From positions 3,091,001 through 3,155,000 of the forward strand of contig OY282353.1 in assembly GCA_958295465.1 (NCBI GenBank): a stretch of 64,000 bases of DNA. The letters run 5' to 3'. The stretch's first letter is position 1; the number at the start of each line of letters is the position of its first letter. A program made the translations under genes and the position numbers. Source of the DNA: an uncultured Gammaproteobacteria bacterium. Its GTDB lineage: Bacteria; Pseudomonadota; Gammaproteobacteria; HK1. Positions 27,015 to 35,440 of the stretch are shown one piece after another. The notes beneath the pieces were generated by a model, which was not told the origin of the DNA, did not search any database, and saw only the letters and a program-made list of their open reading frames with translations.

Positions 27015-27458
27015 GATTCTGCTCCTTGTTCCGCCTGCGCGACATGTCGGTGCCGGGGATGGCCGGTGTGCTCCGCGCGCCCTGGACCCGTTCAACCGCG
27101 CCGCACACTCCTTCCGGGCCGCACCGCCACTTGCACTTGGCCGGCGCCACCATCTGCCGGCCGGATGCGTCGTGACTCATGATTCGGTATTGACAAATGA
27201 GTCTAACAGAGACAGGACGCTCCCAAATCGGAGTTTGACGCCCGATCGGCCGAGGAGTACAACGCGCCGGGTTCGCGGGAGCGCGGTGACCGCGCTACGG
27301 GCATCCGGTAGAGTTCCCGAGGGACCTTGCCGGGGCCGGCATCCCCGCGTACCGTTCTGTCATCGTGAGGTTCCGGCAGGCGATCCGGTTCCCGAGATGC
27401 TGTCGGTCCTCGCGTCAAGCAGTCGTTCAGCCAGACAATCAATCAGAGGGACGTTTCC
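27015..27458. other. Divergent intergenic region
   Basis: 444 bases between the BCCT and dctP genes. A TTGACA hexamer at 27190-27195 could be a -35 box for either promoter, but no matching -10 is clear. No gene, terminator or strong repeat seen. Confidence 0.4.
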
Positions 27459-28565
27459 ATGCTCAAGGCAAACAGACGATCCGCGGGACTCGCGGGTCTT
27501 GCGGCGGCGATGCTCTTCGCCTCCTCCACGGCGCTCGCCGAAGTGAAGATCCGGGTGCAGTCGGTGATTCCGTCCAAGGCCGACGAAGTGCACATGCTCA
27601 ACGAATTCGCCGCGGACGTCAGTGCGCTGACCAACGGCGAGGTCAAGATCGAAGTCCTGCCGGCCGGCGCCGTGGTCGGCGTCAAGGAAACCCTGGACGC
27701 CGTCGATGCCGGACTGGTCGAGGGCGGCTTCGCCTGGACCCACTACTGGTCGGGCAAGCATCCCGCCGCCATGCTGTTCGGATCGCCCGTCGCCGGCGCC
27801 GGGGTCGGGATCGACAACATCGCGTTCATGTCGTGGTTCCTCTACGGCGGCGGCAAGGAGCTCTACGACCAGCTCTGGAAGGAGATGGGCGTCAACGTCA
27901 AGGGCTTCATGCTGCAACCGGTCGGGCCGGAAGCGCTGGGCTGGTTCAAGGAGCCGATCAACTCGATGGACGACTTCCGCAAGTACCGCTTCCGCACCCC
28001 CCCCGGCATCCCCGGCCAGACCTACAAGGACATCGGCGTCGCCTCGGTGGCCATGGGCGGCGGGGACATCCTGCCGGCGCTGGAGAAGGGCACCATCGAC
28101 GCCGCCGAGTGGTGCTGCCCGAAGCCCGACAGCGTGTTCGGGTTCCAGAAGGTGCTGAAGCACTACTACCTCCAGGGCCTGCATCAGGTCGTCGTCAACG
28201 CGGACATCTACATCAACGGCGACGTCTACGAGAGCCTGACCGACCACCAGAAGAAGGCGATCGAAGTGGCGGCGAACGCTTCGCTGACCAAGTCGCTGGC
28301 CTACCGCATCTACGAGAACGGCAAGGCGCTCAAGGATCTGACCGAGAACCACGGGGTGCAGCTCCACGACACGCCCACCGACTACTTCAGCGCCTACATG
28401 AACGCGGCCAAGGCGTCGCTGGCGAAGAACGCGGAGGAGAACGCCTTCTTCAAGGAGGTGTGGGATTCGCAGAGGGCCTTCGCGGAAATCGCCGTACCGT
28501 TCTGGGCCGGCGCGCAGACCTCGAACGCCAATCTGGGTCAGGCGTTCGCCAAGTCGTTGCAGTAA
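27459..28565 (+). CDS. dctP: TRAP transporter substrate-binding protein
   Basis: The periplasmic receptor of a TRAP transporter. A Sec signal peptide (AGLAGLAAAMLFASSTALA) is followed by KIRVQSVIPSKADEVHMLNEF. The Arg-containing ligand motif (KYRFRTPPGIPGQTYKDIGV) is that of DctP proteins that bind a carboxylate or sulfonate. EVWDSQRAFAEIAVPFW near the C-terminus fits the group with TakP-like receptors for alpha-keto or aromatic acids. It is the first gene of a dctPQM set and is followed by a strong hairpin at 28614, probably keeping it more highly expressed than the permease. Confidence 0.93.
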   Translation: MLKANRRSAGLAGLAAAMLFASSTALAEVKIRVQSVIPSKADEVHMLNEFAADVSALTNGEVKIEVLPAGAVVGVKETLDAVDAGLVEGGFAWTHYWSGKHPAAMLFGSPVAGAGVGIDNIAFMSWFLYGGGKELYDQLWKEMGVNVKGFMLQPVGPEALGWFKEPINSMDDFRKYRFRTPPGIPGQTYKDIGVASVAMGGGDILPALEKGTIDAAEWCCPKPDSVFGFQKVLKHYYLQGLHQVVVNADIYINGDVYESLTDHQKKAIEVAANASLTKSLAYRIYENGKALKDLTENHGVQLHDTPTDYFSAYMNAAKASLAKNAEENAFFKEVWDSQRAFAEIAVPFWAGAQTSNANLGQAFAKSLQ

Positions 28566-28613
28566 GAGCCGGATACCGGCATCGAGCGGCGCGGACGCCG
28601 CGTGGCGGAGCAT

Positions 28614-28637
28614 GGCCTTCGCCGCGCGGCGAAGGCC
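28614..28637. terminator. Hairpin between dctP and dctQ
   Basis: Perfect ten-base stem GGCCTTCGCC/GGCGAAGGCC with a four-base loop, lying in the 335-base gap between binding protein and permease genes. No U run follows, so it looks like an mRNA-stabilising or attenuating structure. The rest of this gap (28638-28900) holds nothing recognisable. Confidence 0.65.
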
Positions 28638-28900
28638 CGTACCCGGACCGGCCCGCGGCCCGATGTGCGCGTCGCCGGGGACCGGGGGGATGAATATCCG
28701 GACCGTGACGGTGTCCCCCGTGGTGTTGCCGGGCGATGGTCGGCGGCGGCGCCTGACGGCGGGGGGATGAACGGCTCGCCGGCAAGCTGGACGCGCAAGC
28801 CGACGCCTTGGCCCGCCTCGCCTGGCGGCGGGGACGAACGGCCCGAACCTTCGACCACGGCGTTGCCGGTGCGGACCGTTCCGGCTCCGGCCGCGGGGAG

Positions 28901-29518
28901 ATGAACGCAACCGTGCCTGAAACACCCCAGGACCTGGACGTCACCGACGAGCTGATCGCCGAACGGCGAAGCGGCGCGCCCGGCGATCTGCCGGACGACA
29001 TGGCGGGCTGGATGCGCTCGGCCATCACCCGGATCGACACGTTCAGCCTGTGGTGCGGCCGTATCTTCTGCTGGATGCTGGTCCCGCTCATGTTGGCCAT
29101 GGTGTGGGAGGTGGTCGCCCGCAAGCTCTTCGTCGCTCCGACGATGTGGGCCTACGACGTGAGCCGGATGCTGAGCGGCGCCCTGTTCCTGGTCGGCGCC
29201 GGCTACGCCCTGATGCGGGGCGTGCACATCCGAGCCGACTTCATCTACCGGAACTGGGCGCCCCGCCGGCAGGCGGCGATCGACGCCGTGCTGTATCTGG
29301 CCCTGTTCTTCCCGGCGATGATCTTCTTCCTGCTGATCTCCTACGGCTTCGCCGAGAAGGCATGGGTGCGCTGGGAGCTGAGCATGGACACCGCATGGAT
29401 GGCGCCGGTCGCGCCGGTGCGCACCGCCATGCCCCTCGGCGCGTTTTTCCTGATCGTCCAGGGGGTGTCGGAGCTGTTGAAGTGCATCTACGCGATGCAG
29501 AAGAACCGGTGGCCGTGA
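28901..29518 (+). CDS. dctQ: TRAP transporter small permease
   Basis: Four transmembrane segments, with the typical WEVVARKLFVAPTMWAYDVSRML between the first and second and GYALMRGVHIRADFIY after the second. A 35-residue N-terminal cytoplasmic extension (PETPQDLDVTDELIAERR) precedes the first segment. The ATG at 28901 has GGGGAG directly before it, which is close; MAGWMRSAITRI at 28999 is a possible shorter start. It ends one base before the dctM start codon. Confidence 0.9.
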   Translation: MNATVPETPQDLDVTDELIAERRSGAPGDLPDDMAGWMRSAITRIDTFSLWCGRIFCWMLVPLMLAMVWEVVARKLFVAPTMWAYDVSRMLSGALFLVGAGYALMRGVHIRADFIYRNWAPRRQAAIDAVLYLALFFPAMIFFLLISYGFAEKAWVRWELSMDTAWMAPVAPVRTAMPLGAFFLIVQGVSELLKCIYAMQKNRWP

Positions 29519-29519
29519 C

Positions 29520-31070
29520 GTGAGCCCCGAAGCCATCGGCTTCATCATGATCGCGGTCATGCTGCTGGCGATCTTCGTCGGGTTCCCGATCTCCTTCACC
29601 CTCATCTTCCTCGGGCTGGTGTTCGGGGCCTGGGGGTTCGGGCCGAAGCTCGTCGTCTACCTGATGACCCTCCAGTTCAACAACGTCATGCTGGAGCAGA
29701 CGCTCGCGGCGGTCCCCCTGTTCATCTTCATGGGGATCCTGATGGAGCAGGCGGGGTTGATGGAGCGGCTGTTCCGCGCCGTGCAGTTGGTGCTTTCGAG
29801 CACCCGCGGCGCGCTCTACATCGCGGTGCTGTTCGTCTCCACGATCTTCGCCGCCGCCACCGGCATCGTCGGCGCCTCGGTGACGATCCTCGGCATCATG
29901 GCGGCCAAGACCATGAACCGGTCCGGCTACGACGTGAAGCTGGCGGCCGGCACCATCACCGCCGGCGGCACCTTGGGGATCCTGATCCCGCCCTCGATCA
30001 TGCTGGTGGTCATGGGGCCGGTGCTGGAGGTGCCGGTCACCGACCTGTTCGCCGCCGCCATCGTCCCCGGGATTCTGCTCGCCTGCCTGTACACGGCCTA
30101 TTCACTGATCCGGTGCGGGCTGAACCCCGCGCTCGGCCCGCCGCTGCCGGAGGACGAGCGCCCGGAGACCTCCGGGTCGATGTGGCTGGAATTCGTCGCC
30201 GCCATCGTCGTTCCGGTGGCGCTCTTCATCGGCGTGACCACGGCCGTGCACACCTTCGTCGCGTCGGCGATTCCCGGAGAGGGGCTGTTGTCCCGGCTGC
30301 TGGGGCTGGCGGCCTATCTCGCGGCGTACGCGGCGCTCGCCCGCGCCATGATTGCGGCGCACCGCTGGCTCGAGGCGAACCGGCCGGGCGGCTTCTACGT
30401 CAGCGAGGTGTGGACCGAGTTCTACCTGGGCCTGGTGCCCCCCGCCCTGCTGGTGGCGTTCGCCCTGGGCTCGATCCTGCTGGGCTGGGCGACGCCGACC
30501 GAGGGCGCGGCCTGCGGCGCGTTCGGCGCGCTGCTGATGACCATCGCATACGGAAAGATGAACCCGGCGAGATTCCAGGAAGCCCTGGTCAAGACCCTGG
30601 AGATCTCGGTGCTGATCCTGTTCCTGGTCGCGGCGTCCAATTTCTTCGGGGCGGTGTTCTCGAGGCTGGGCACGCCCACCATGCTGACCAACGCCCTGCT
30701 GTCGTTCGATCTGTCCCAGATCGAGGTCCTGATCATCGTCATGGCCCTGATCTTCATCCTCGGCTGGCCGCTCGAATGGGTCCCGATCGTCCTGATCATC
30801 GTTCCCATCCTGATCCCGCTGCTGGACAAGATGGGCATCAACCTGACCTGGTTCGGCATCCTGGTGGCGGTGAACCTCCAGACCGCCTGGCTCTCCCCCC
30901 CCGTCGCCCTCTCGGCCTATTTCCTCAAGGGCGTGGTGCCCGATTGGGATCTGAAGGACATCTACCTCGGCATGATGCAGTTCATGGTCATCCAGTTGAT
31001 CGGCCTGGCCCTGATCATGCTGTTCCCGCAGATCGTATTATGGCTGCCGGGCGTCATGTACGGAGAATAG
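29520..31070 (+). CDS. dctM: TRAP transporter large permease
   Basis: A 12- to 14-segment membrane protein of the DctM family: LAAVPLFIFMGILMEQAGLMERLF and GGTLGILIPPSIMLVVMGPV are signature stretches. It uses the sodium or proton gradient with DctQ and DctP. GTG start at 29520, one base after the dctQ stop. At 516 residues it is longer than the usual ~430; the extra loop (residues ~215-290, GPPLPEDERPETSGSMWLEF and following) is as seen in the larger subgroup that takes up aromatic or sulfonated acids. Confidence 0.93.
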   Translation: MSPEAIGFIMIAVMLLAIFVGFPISFTLIFLGLVFGAWGFGPKLVVYLMTLQFNNVMLEQTLAAVPLFIFMGILMEQAGLMERLFRAVQLVLSSTRGALYIAVLFVSTIFAAATGIVGASVTILGIMAAKTMNRSGYDVKLAAGTITAGGTLGILIPPSIMLVVMGPVLEVPVTDLFAAAIVPGILLACLYTAYSLIRCGLNPALGPPLPEDERPETSGSMWLEFVAAIVVPVALFIGVTTAVHTFVASAIPGEGLLSRLLGLAAYLAAYAALARAMIAAHRWLEANRPGGFYVSEVWTEFYLGLVPPALLVAFALGSILLGWATPTEGAACGAFGALLMTIAYGKMNPARFQEALVKTLEISVLILFLVAASNFFGAVFSRLGTPTMLTNALLSFDLSQIEVLIIVMALIFILGWPLEWVPIVLIIVPILIPLLDKMGINLTWFGILVAVNLQTAWLSPPVALSAYFLKGVVPDWDLKDIYLGMMQFMVIQLIGLALIMLFPQIVLWLPGVMYGE

Positions 31071-31085
31071 AGAGGAACCGGCACC

Positions 31086-32306
31086 ATGCTGATCTTCCCT
31101 GAAATCCAGATCTCCGGGGGCCAGGTGGTCACGCGCCTCTCGCCCGCGGCCAACAACGTCGTGCATCCGGTCACCCCGCGCGAGGCGGTCCGCAAGTTCG
31201 AGGCCCAGGGCGCGGAGCGGCTGCACATCCTCGACGTGGACGCCGCCCTCGGCAAGGACGCCGTGAACGACGCGCTCATCCGCGAGATCATCGCCTCGAC
31301 GAGCATCCCGGTGCAGGTGGCCGGCGGCATGAGGACGCTGCACCACGTCGAGGCGTGGTTCGAGGCGGGCGCGGCCCACGTGGTGCTCGGCACGCTTGCC
31401 ATCACCAATCAGCAGTTGCTGGCGGAAGCGTGCGCCCGGTACCCGGCCGCGGTCCTCGCCAACATCGCGACCAAGGACGGCTACGTGATGATCGACGGCT
31501 GGCGGACGCAGACCGCGTACCGGCCCCGGGACATCGTGTACGAGCTCCAGATGGCGGGGGTCGCCGGCATCATCCACTTCGACATCAACCGGTTCGAGGG
31601 CGACGCCTCGACCTCGCTCGCGCTGACCATGGAGATGAAGCAGGACGTGGTCATCCCGGTGTATTCGAGCGGCACCGTGCACAGCCTCGACGACATGGCC
31701 CGCCTGCGCTACCTGCCGAACATCCATGGCGTCATCATCGGCGAGGCGCTGCTCAACGAGCGCTTCAGCCTGCAGGATGCGCTCGACGTCGCCGCGCAGC
31801 GGGAGACCAGTCCCGAGCCGGAGGCGGAGACATCGGTCTCGGTGCGCGGCATCCAGCACTCGGTCAAGGTCTATCTCGCGTCCTACAGCCTGTCTCCCGC
31901 GGTGCGCTGGTGGAACCAGGATCTGCGCCAGGCGGTCACCGACGACAATCCGTATGTCGAGATGCTCATCCCCCAGGAGGATCTCGACATCGATCGCGCC
32001 GAGCTCACGCCCCGCGAGCTGCAAGCGGCGTACGAGAAGGGGGTGGACGATGCGGACGCGGTCGTGGTGGTGCTCGACGGCATCGAGCATGAATCGTGGA
32101 CCGGGTTCGAGTGCGGCTACGCCCGTGCCCGCGGCAAGTATCTGATCGGCATCGCCACCAGCGGCCCGAACGAGGCGCGCACGCACATCGAGGCGATGTG
32201 CGACGAGGTGATCGTCTTCGACCCGCACGAAGACCGTCTCGTCATCTTCGCGTCGATCGCGAAGCAGGTGAACGCGCGATTGCTGATGGACCGCGCTGCG
32301 TGCTGA
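31086..32306 (+). CDS. HisA/HisF-like barrel fused to a nucleoside 2-deoxyribosyltransferase-like domain
   Basis: Residues 1-~240 form a HisA-type TIM barrel (IFPEIQISGGQVVTRLSP, LHILDVDAALGK, IPVQVAGGMRT, then a C-terminal HGVIIGEALL phosphate-loop strand). Residues ~265-400 resemble the nucleoside 2-deoxyribosyltransferase fold: VKVYLASYS, ADAVVVVLDGIE and the Glu-containing WTGFECGYARARGKY. It starts 15 bases after dctM, in the same operon, and is followed by a flavin oxidoreductase gene. No other his gene is present, so histidine synthesis is unlikely. A role in processing a phosphoribosyl or N-glycosidic substrate is inference. Confidence 0.75.
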   Translation: MLIFPEIQISGGQVVTRLSPAANNVVHPVTPREAVRKFEAQGAERLHILDVDAALGKDAVNDALIREIIASTSIPVQVAGGMRTLHHVEAWFEAGAAHVVLGTLAITNQQLLAEACARYPAAVLANIATKDGYVMIDGWRTQTAYRPRDIVYELQMAGVAGIIHFDINRFEGDASTSLALTMEMKQDVVIPVYSSGTVHSLDDMARLRYLPNIHGVIIGEALLNERFSLQDALDVAAQRETSPEPEAETSVSVRGIQHSVKVYLASYSLSPAVRWWNQDLRQAVTDDNPYVEMLIPQEDLDIDRAELTPRELQAAYEKGVDDADAVVVVLDGIEHESWTGFECGYARARGKYLIGIATSGPNEARTHIEAMCDEVIVFDPHEDRLVIFASIAKQVNARLLMDRAAC

Positions 32307-32481
32307 GCACGCCATCCGCACCGTCCCCGGCGTCCTGCGCCATGCGCCGCCGTCGCACCGTACACCCCCGGTACCGCATGGCGGCGGCCATGGACTCGCG
32401 CGCGATACGCCGCCGTCCTGCCGTTCATCCCCGGGCGTCCCGCCCGCCGTTCGCCCTACATCGTCGAAGGAGGCCATCGAG

Positions 32482-33426
32482 ATGAAGATCGGATTCTGCC
32501 TGCCGCACGAGACCGACGCGATGGGCGGGGACACCGCGAGCGGCGCGGACATCATGAGGTTCGCCCGCCGGGCCGAGGAGCTCGGGTTCGACTCGCTGTG
32601 GCTGGTCGATCACTTCTGCTATTCGGCGGCGGGGGAGCTGGAGGCGCTGGGGGCGAGCGCGCCCCCGGAGCTGGTCGGCCGCACCTGTGGGGCGTGGGAG
32701 TGCATGGTCACCGCCGGTGCGCTGGCCCGCGAGACGCGCCGGGTGGAGATCGGCACCTTGGTGGTGAACACGGGCTACCGCAACCCCGCGCTGCTCGCAA
32801 GGATGGCCGACACCATCGACGAGCTCAGTGAAGGACGCTTCATCCTGGGCCTCGGCGCCGGCGACTTCGAGTCCGAGCACGTGGCGTTCGGCTATCCGTG
32901 GGAACGACGGGTCGGCCGCTTCGAGGAGGCGTTGCAGATCATCCGTCCGCTGTTGCGCGGGGAGAAGGTGACCTTCGAGGGCGAGTTCTACTCCACGCAC
33001 GAGGCCGAGAACATCCCCAAGGGGCCGCGGGCGGCGGGGCCACCGATCATGATCGGCGTGCTGGGGAGCGGCCCCCGGATGAAACGCCTGGTCGCGCAGC
33101 ACGCGGACCAGTGGAACTGCTGGCTGGCGTCCGGCGACAGCCACGCCCGGGCCTACGTCGAGATTCGGGACGCGATGCTGGCGGGATGCGAGAAGCACGG
33201 GAGGGACCCCGCGACCCTGGAGCTGAACGTCACGGTACGGGTGTGTCCGCCGGGCGGGCAGCCGGTGTCGGAAGACATCGATCCACTGTCCGGTCCGCCG
33301 GCGCGGATCGCGGAACAGCTTCTGGAGTTCGAGGCGCTCGGGGTCGAGCACATCACGGTGTGGCCGCATCCGAACACGGCCGAGAGCCTGGAGGTGCTGG
33401 GCGACGTGTTGCACGCGCTTCGCTGA
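32482..33426 (+). CDS. LLM-class F420/flavin-dependent oxidoreductase
   Basis: A luciferase-like monooxygenase family TIM barrel. KIGFCLPHE, the substrate loop LWLVDHFCY, GTLVVNTGYRNPALLARMADTIDELSEGRFILGLGAG and GPPIMIGVLGSGPRM are hallmark stretches of the F420-type LLM proteins. Whether it uses F420 or FMN cannot be told from sequence alone. ATG at 32482 follows GAAGGAGG. It follows the HisA-NDT fusion by 175 bases and ends at a large hairpin, so it closes this transcription unit. Confidence 0.88.
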   Translation: MKIGFCLPHETDAMGGDTASGADIMRFARRAEELGFDSLWLVDHFCYSAAGELEALGASAPPELVGRTCGAWECMVTAGALARETRRVEIGTLVVNTGYRNPALLARMADTIDELSEGRFILGLGAGDFESEHVAFGYPWERRVGRFEEALQIIRPLLRGEKVTFEGEFYSTHEAENIPKGPRAAGPPIMIGVLGSGPRMKRLVAQHADQWNCWLASGDSHARAYVEIRDAMLAGCEKHGRDPATLELNVTVRVCPPGGQPVSEDIDPLSGPPARIAEQLLEFEALGVEHITVWPHPNTAESLEVLGDVLHALR

Positions 33427-33428
33427 CC

Positions 33429-33481
33429 GCGGTAGCAGGCGCCGTTGCGGGGAGCAGGCGCGCGGCGGCGCCTGCTACCGC
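33429..33481. terminator. Large hairpin after the LLM gene
   Basis: Perfect 16-base stem (33429-33444 with 33466-33481) around a 21-base loop, overlapping the end region of the LLM gene by proximity (three bases after its stop). No U run; either a factor-independent-like terminator or a palindromic repeat. Confidence 0.6.
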
Positions 33482-33535
33482 CGCCATTGGCCGCCATCGT
33501 GCGCAAGGCTTCATGGATATGGAACCGACTGAGCA

Positions 33536-35410
33536 ATGAACGGCGCCGGCCTGCTGGTCGACACCCTCGCGCGCGCCGGTGTGCGGCGCATCTTCAGCCT
33601 GTCCGGCAACCAGATCATGCCGGTCTACGATGCGTGCATCGACGCCGGCCTTTCCATCGTGCACGTCCGCCACGAAAGCGCCGCGGTGCACATGGCCGAC
33701 GCTTGGGCCCAGATCACCGGCGAGATCGGCGTCGCGCTGGTCACCGCCGGGCCGGGATTCGCCAACGCCCTCTCCGCCCTCTTCTCCGCCCGGCATTCCG
33801 AGAGCCCGGTCCTGCTGTTGAGCGGGGATTCCCCGGTCGCGGCCGACGAAGACGGCGCGTTCCAGGAGATGCGGCAAATCGACCTGACGCGCCCCCTCGT
33901 CAAGACCGCACGGCGCCCCTTGCGCGTCGAGCGGCTCGGGCATGACGTCGCGGCCGCGATCGCCTGCGCCCGCTCGGGGCGGCCCGGGCCGGTGCACGTC
34001 GCGCTGCCGTTCGACGTGCTCAACGCCACGGCGGGCGATACGCACCGGGTGGAGGCGGCGGAGCTCGACCGCCGCCCGTGCGCCCTTCCGGGTCCGGTCG
34101 CCGATGACATTGCGGGGAGGATCGCCCGAGCGAGGCGGCCCATCGTCCTGACCGGTCCGTGCATGAACCGAAGCCGGGCCGGCGCCCGGGTCGCGGCGCT
34201 GGAGGCCGCGCTCCGCGCCCCGGTGGTCGCGATGGAGAGTCCGCGGGGGCTGCGCGATCCGGCCCTCGGAACGTTCTCCGACGTGCTCGCGGCATCGGAC
34301 CTCGTGGTTCTGCTCGGCAAGGCGATCGATTTCTCGGTGGGGTTCGCCCGGCCGCCGGTCGTGGACGCCGCGGCCGACCTGGTGGTCATCGATCCCGACA
34401 ACCGCATGATCGATCGTGCGTACCGGATCGCGGGCGGGCGGGTGGTGGTGTCCGCCTGCGCGGACGCGGACTTCGCGGCGGACGCCCTCACCGCCGCGGC
34501 GCCCGCGGTCATCGCCGCGGGGTCCGGGGTGCCGGACCCCGCCGCCTGGTGCGACGAGGTCGCCGATGCGATCGCGGACCGCACCGCCGCCGAGACCACG
34601 GTCGCCGGGACCGTCGCCGTTGAGGCCACTGCCGTCGGGACCGTCGCCGCCGAGACCACCGCCGAGACCACCGCCGAGGCCGCTGCCGCCGAGACTGCCG
34701 CCGTTGAGGCCGCTGCCGTCGGGACCGTCGCCGCCGAGACCACCGCCGAGGCCGCTGCCGCCGAGACCGTCGCCGCCGAGGCCGCCGCCGTCGAGGCTGT
34801 CGCCGTTGAAACCGCTGCCGCCGAGACCGGGTTCCGCTTCCATCCCCGGCTTCTCTGCGAGGCGGTGCAGCGGGTGCTGGACACCGCCGCCGAGCCGATC
34901 CTCGTCTGCGACGGGGGCGAGTTCGGGCAGTGGGCGCAGGCGTCGTGCACCGCTCCGGTGCGCATCGTCAACGGCCTGTCCGGGGCCATCGGCGGCGGGC
35001 TGTGCCATGCGCTGGCCGCGAAGCTCGCCCGGCCGCGGGCAACGGTCGTCGCCATGATGGGGGACGGCACGGCCGGATTCCACTTCACCGAGCTCGATAC
35101 CGCGGTCCGGGAAGGGGCGGCGTTCGTGAACGTCATCGGCAACGACTTCCGCTGGAACGCCGAGCACCAGATCCAGCTTCGGGACTACGGCCCGGACCGC
35201 CTGATCGGCTGCGACCTCGCGCCGAGCGCCCGCTACGACCTGGCGGCGGCCGGGCTCGGATGCCACGGCGAGCACGTCACGGACCCGACCGGACTCGATG
35301 CGGCCCTCTCCCGCGCGCTCGCAAGCGGTCGCCCCGCCTGCCTGAACGTGGAGATCGACGGTGTGGCGGCCCCGGTGTTCTCTCGAAAGGCCGGACCCGC
35401 GGGGCATTGA
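33536..35410 (+). CDS. Thiamine-diphosphate-dependent enzyme with tandem-repeat linker
   Basis: An acetolactate-synthase-like enzyme. The N-terminal domain carries the catalytic Glu (E47 in HVRHESAAVHMADAW). The C-terminal ThDP motif is GDGTAGFHFTELD with the following Asn-Asp (VIGNDFRWN). In between, residues ~350-432 are an Ala/Glu/Thr/Val repeat (units such as TVAAETTAE, AAAAETVAAEA) encoded by imperfect 12-base DNA repeats; family members have only a short linker there, so 624 residues exceed the usual ~550. The exact 2-oxo acid substrate is unknown. It may belong with the upstream TRAP operon, from which it is separated by a hairpin. Confidence 0.87.
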   Translation: MNGAGLLVDTLARAGVRRIFSLSGNQIMPVYDACIDAGLSIVHVRHESAAVHMADAWAQITGEIGVALVTAGPGFANALSALFSARHSESPVLLLSGDSPVAADEDGAFQEMRQIDLTRPLVKTARRPLRVERLGHDVAAAIACARSGRPGPVHVALPFDVLNATAGDTHRVEAAELDRRPCALPGPVADDIAGRIARARRPIVLTGPCMNRSRAGARVAALEAALRAPVVAMESPRGLRDPALGTFSDVLAASDLVVLLGKAIDFSVGFARPPVVDAAADLVVIDPDNRMIDRAYRIAGGRVVVSACADADFAADALTAAAPAVIAAGSGVPDPAAWCDEVADAIADRTAAETTVAGTVAVEATAVGTVAAETTAETTAEAAAAETAAVEAAAVGTVAAETTAEAAAAETVAAEAAAVEAVAVETAAAETGFRFHPRLLCEAVQRVLDTAAEPILVCDGGEFGQWAQASCTAPVRIVNGLSGAIGGGLCHALAAKLARPRATVVAMMGDGTAGFHFTELDTAVREGAAFVNVIGNDFRWNAEHQIQLRDYGPDRLIGCDLAPSARYDLAAAGLGCHGEHVTDPTGLDAALSRALASGRPACLNVEIDGVAAPVFSRKAGPAGH

Positions 35411-35440
35411 ACGGACGGCGGCCCGCGGCGCCAAGGCGTT

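Noticed and set aside
31086-32306. hisA for histidine synthesis
   Set aside because: No other his genes and a fused second domain; the setting is a TRAP operon.
33353-35434. 693-residue minus-strand frame with Gly/Asp repeats
   Set aside because: Antisense to the ThDP enzyme; its repeats mirror the codon repeats of the real gene.
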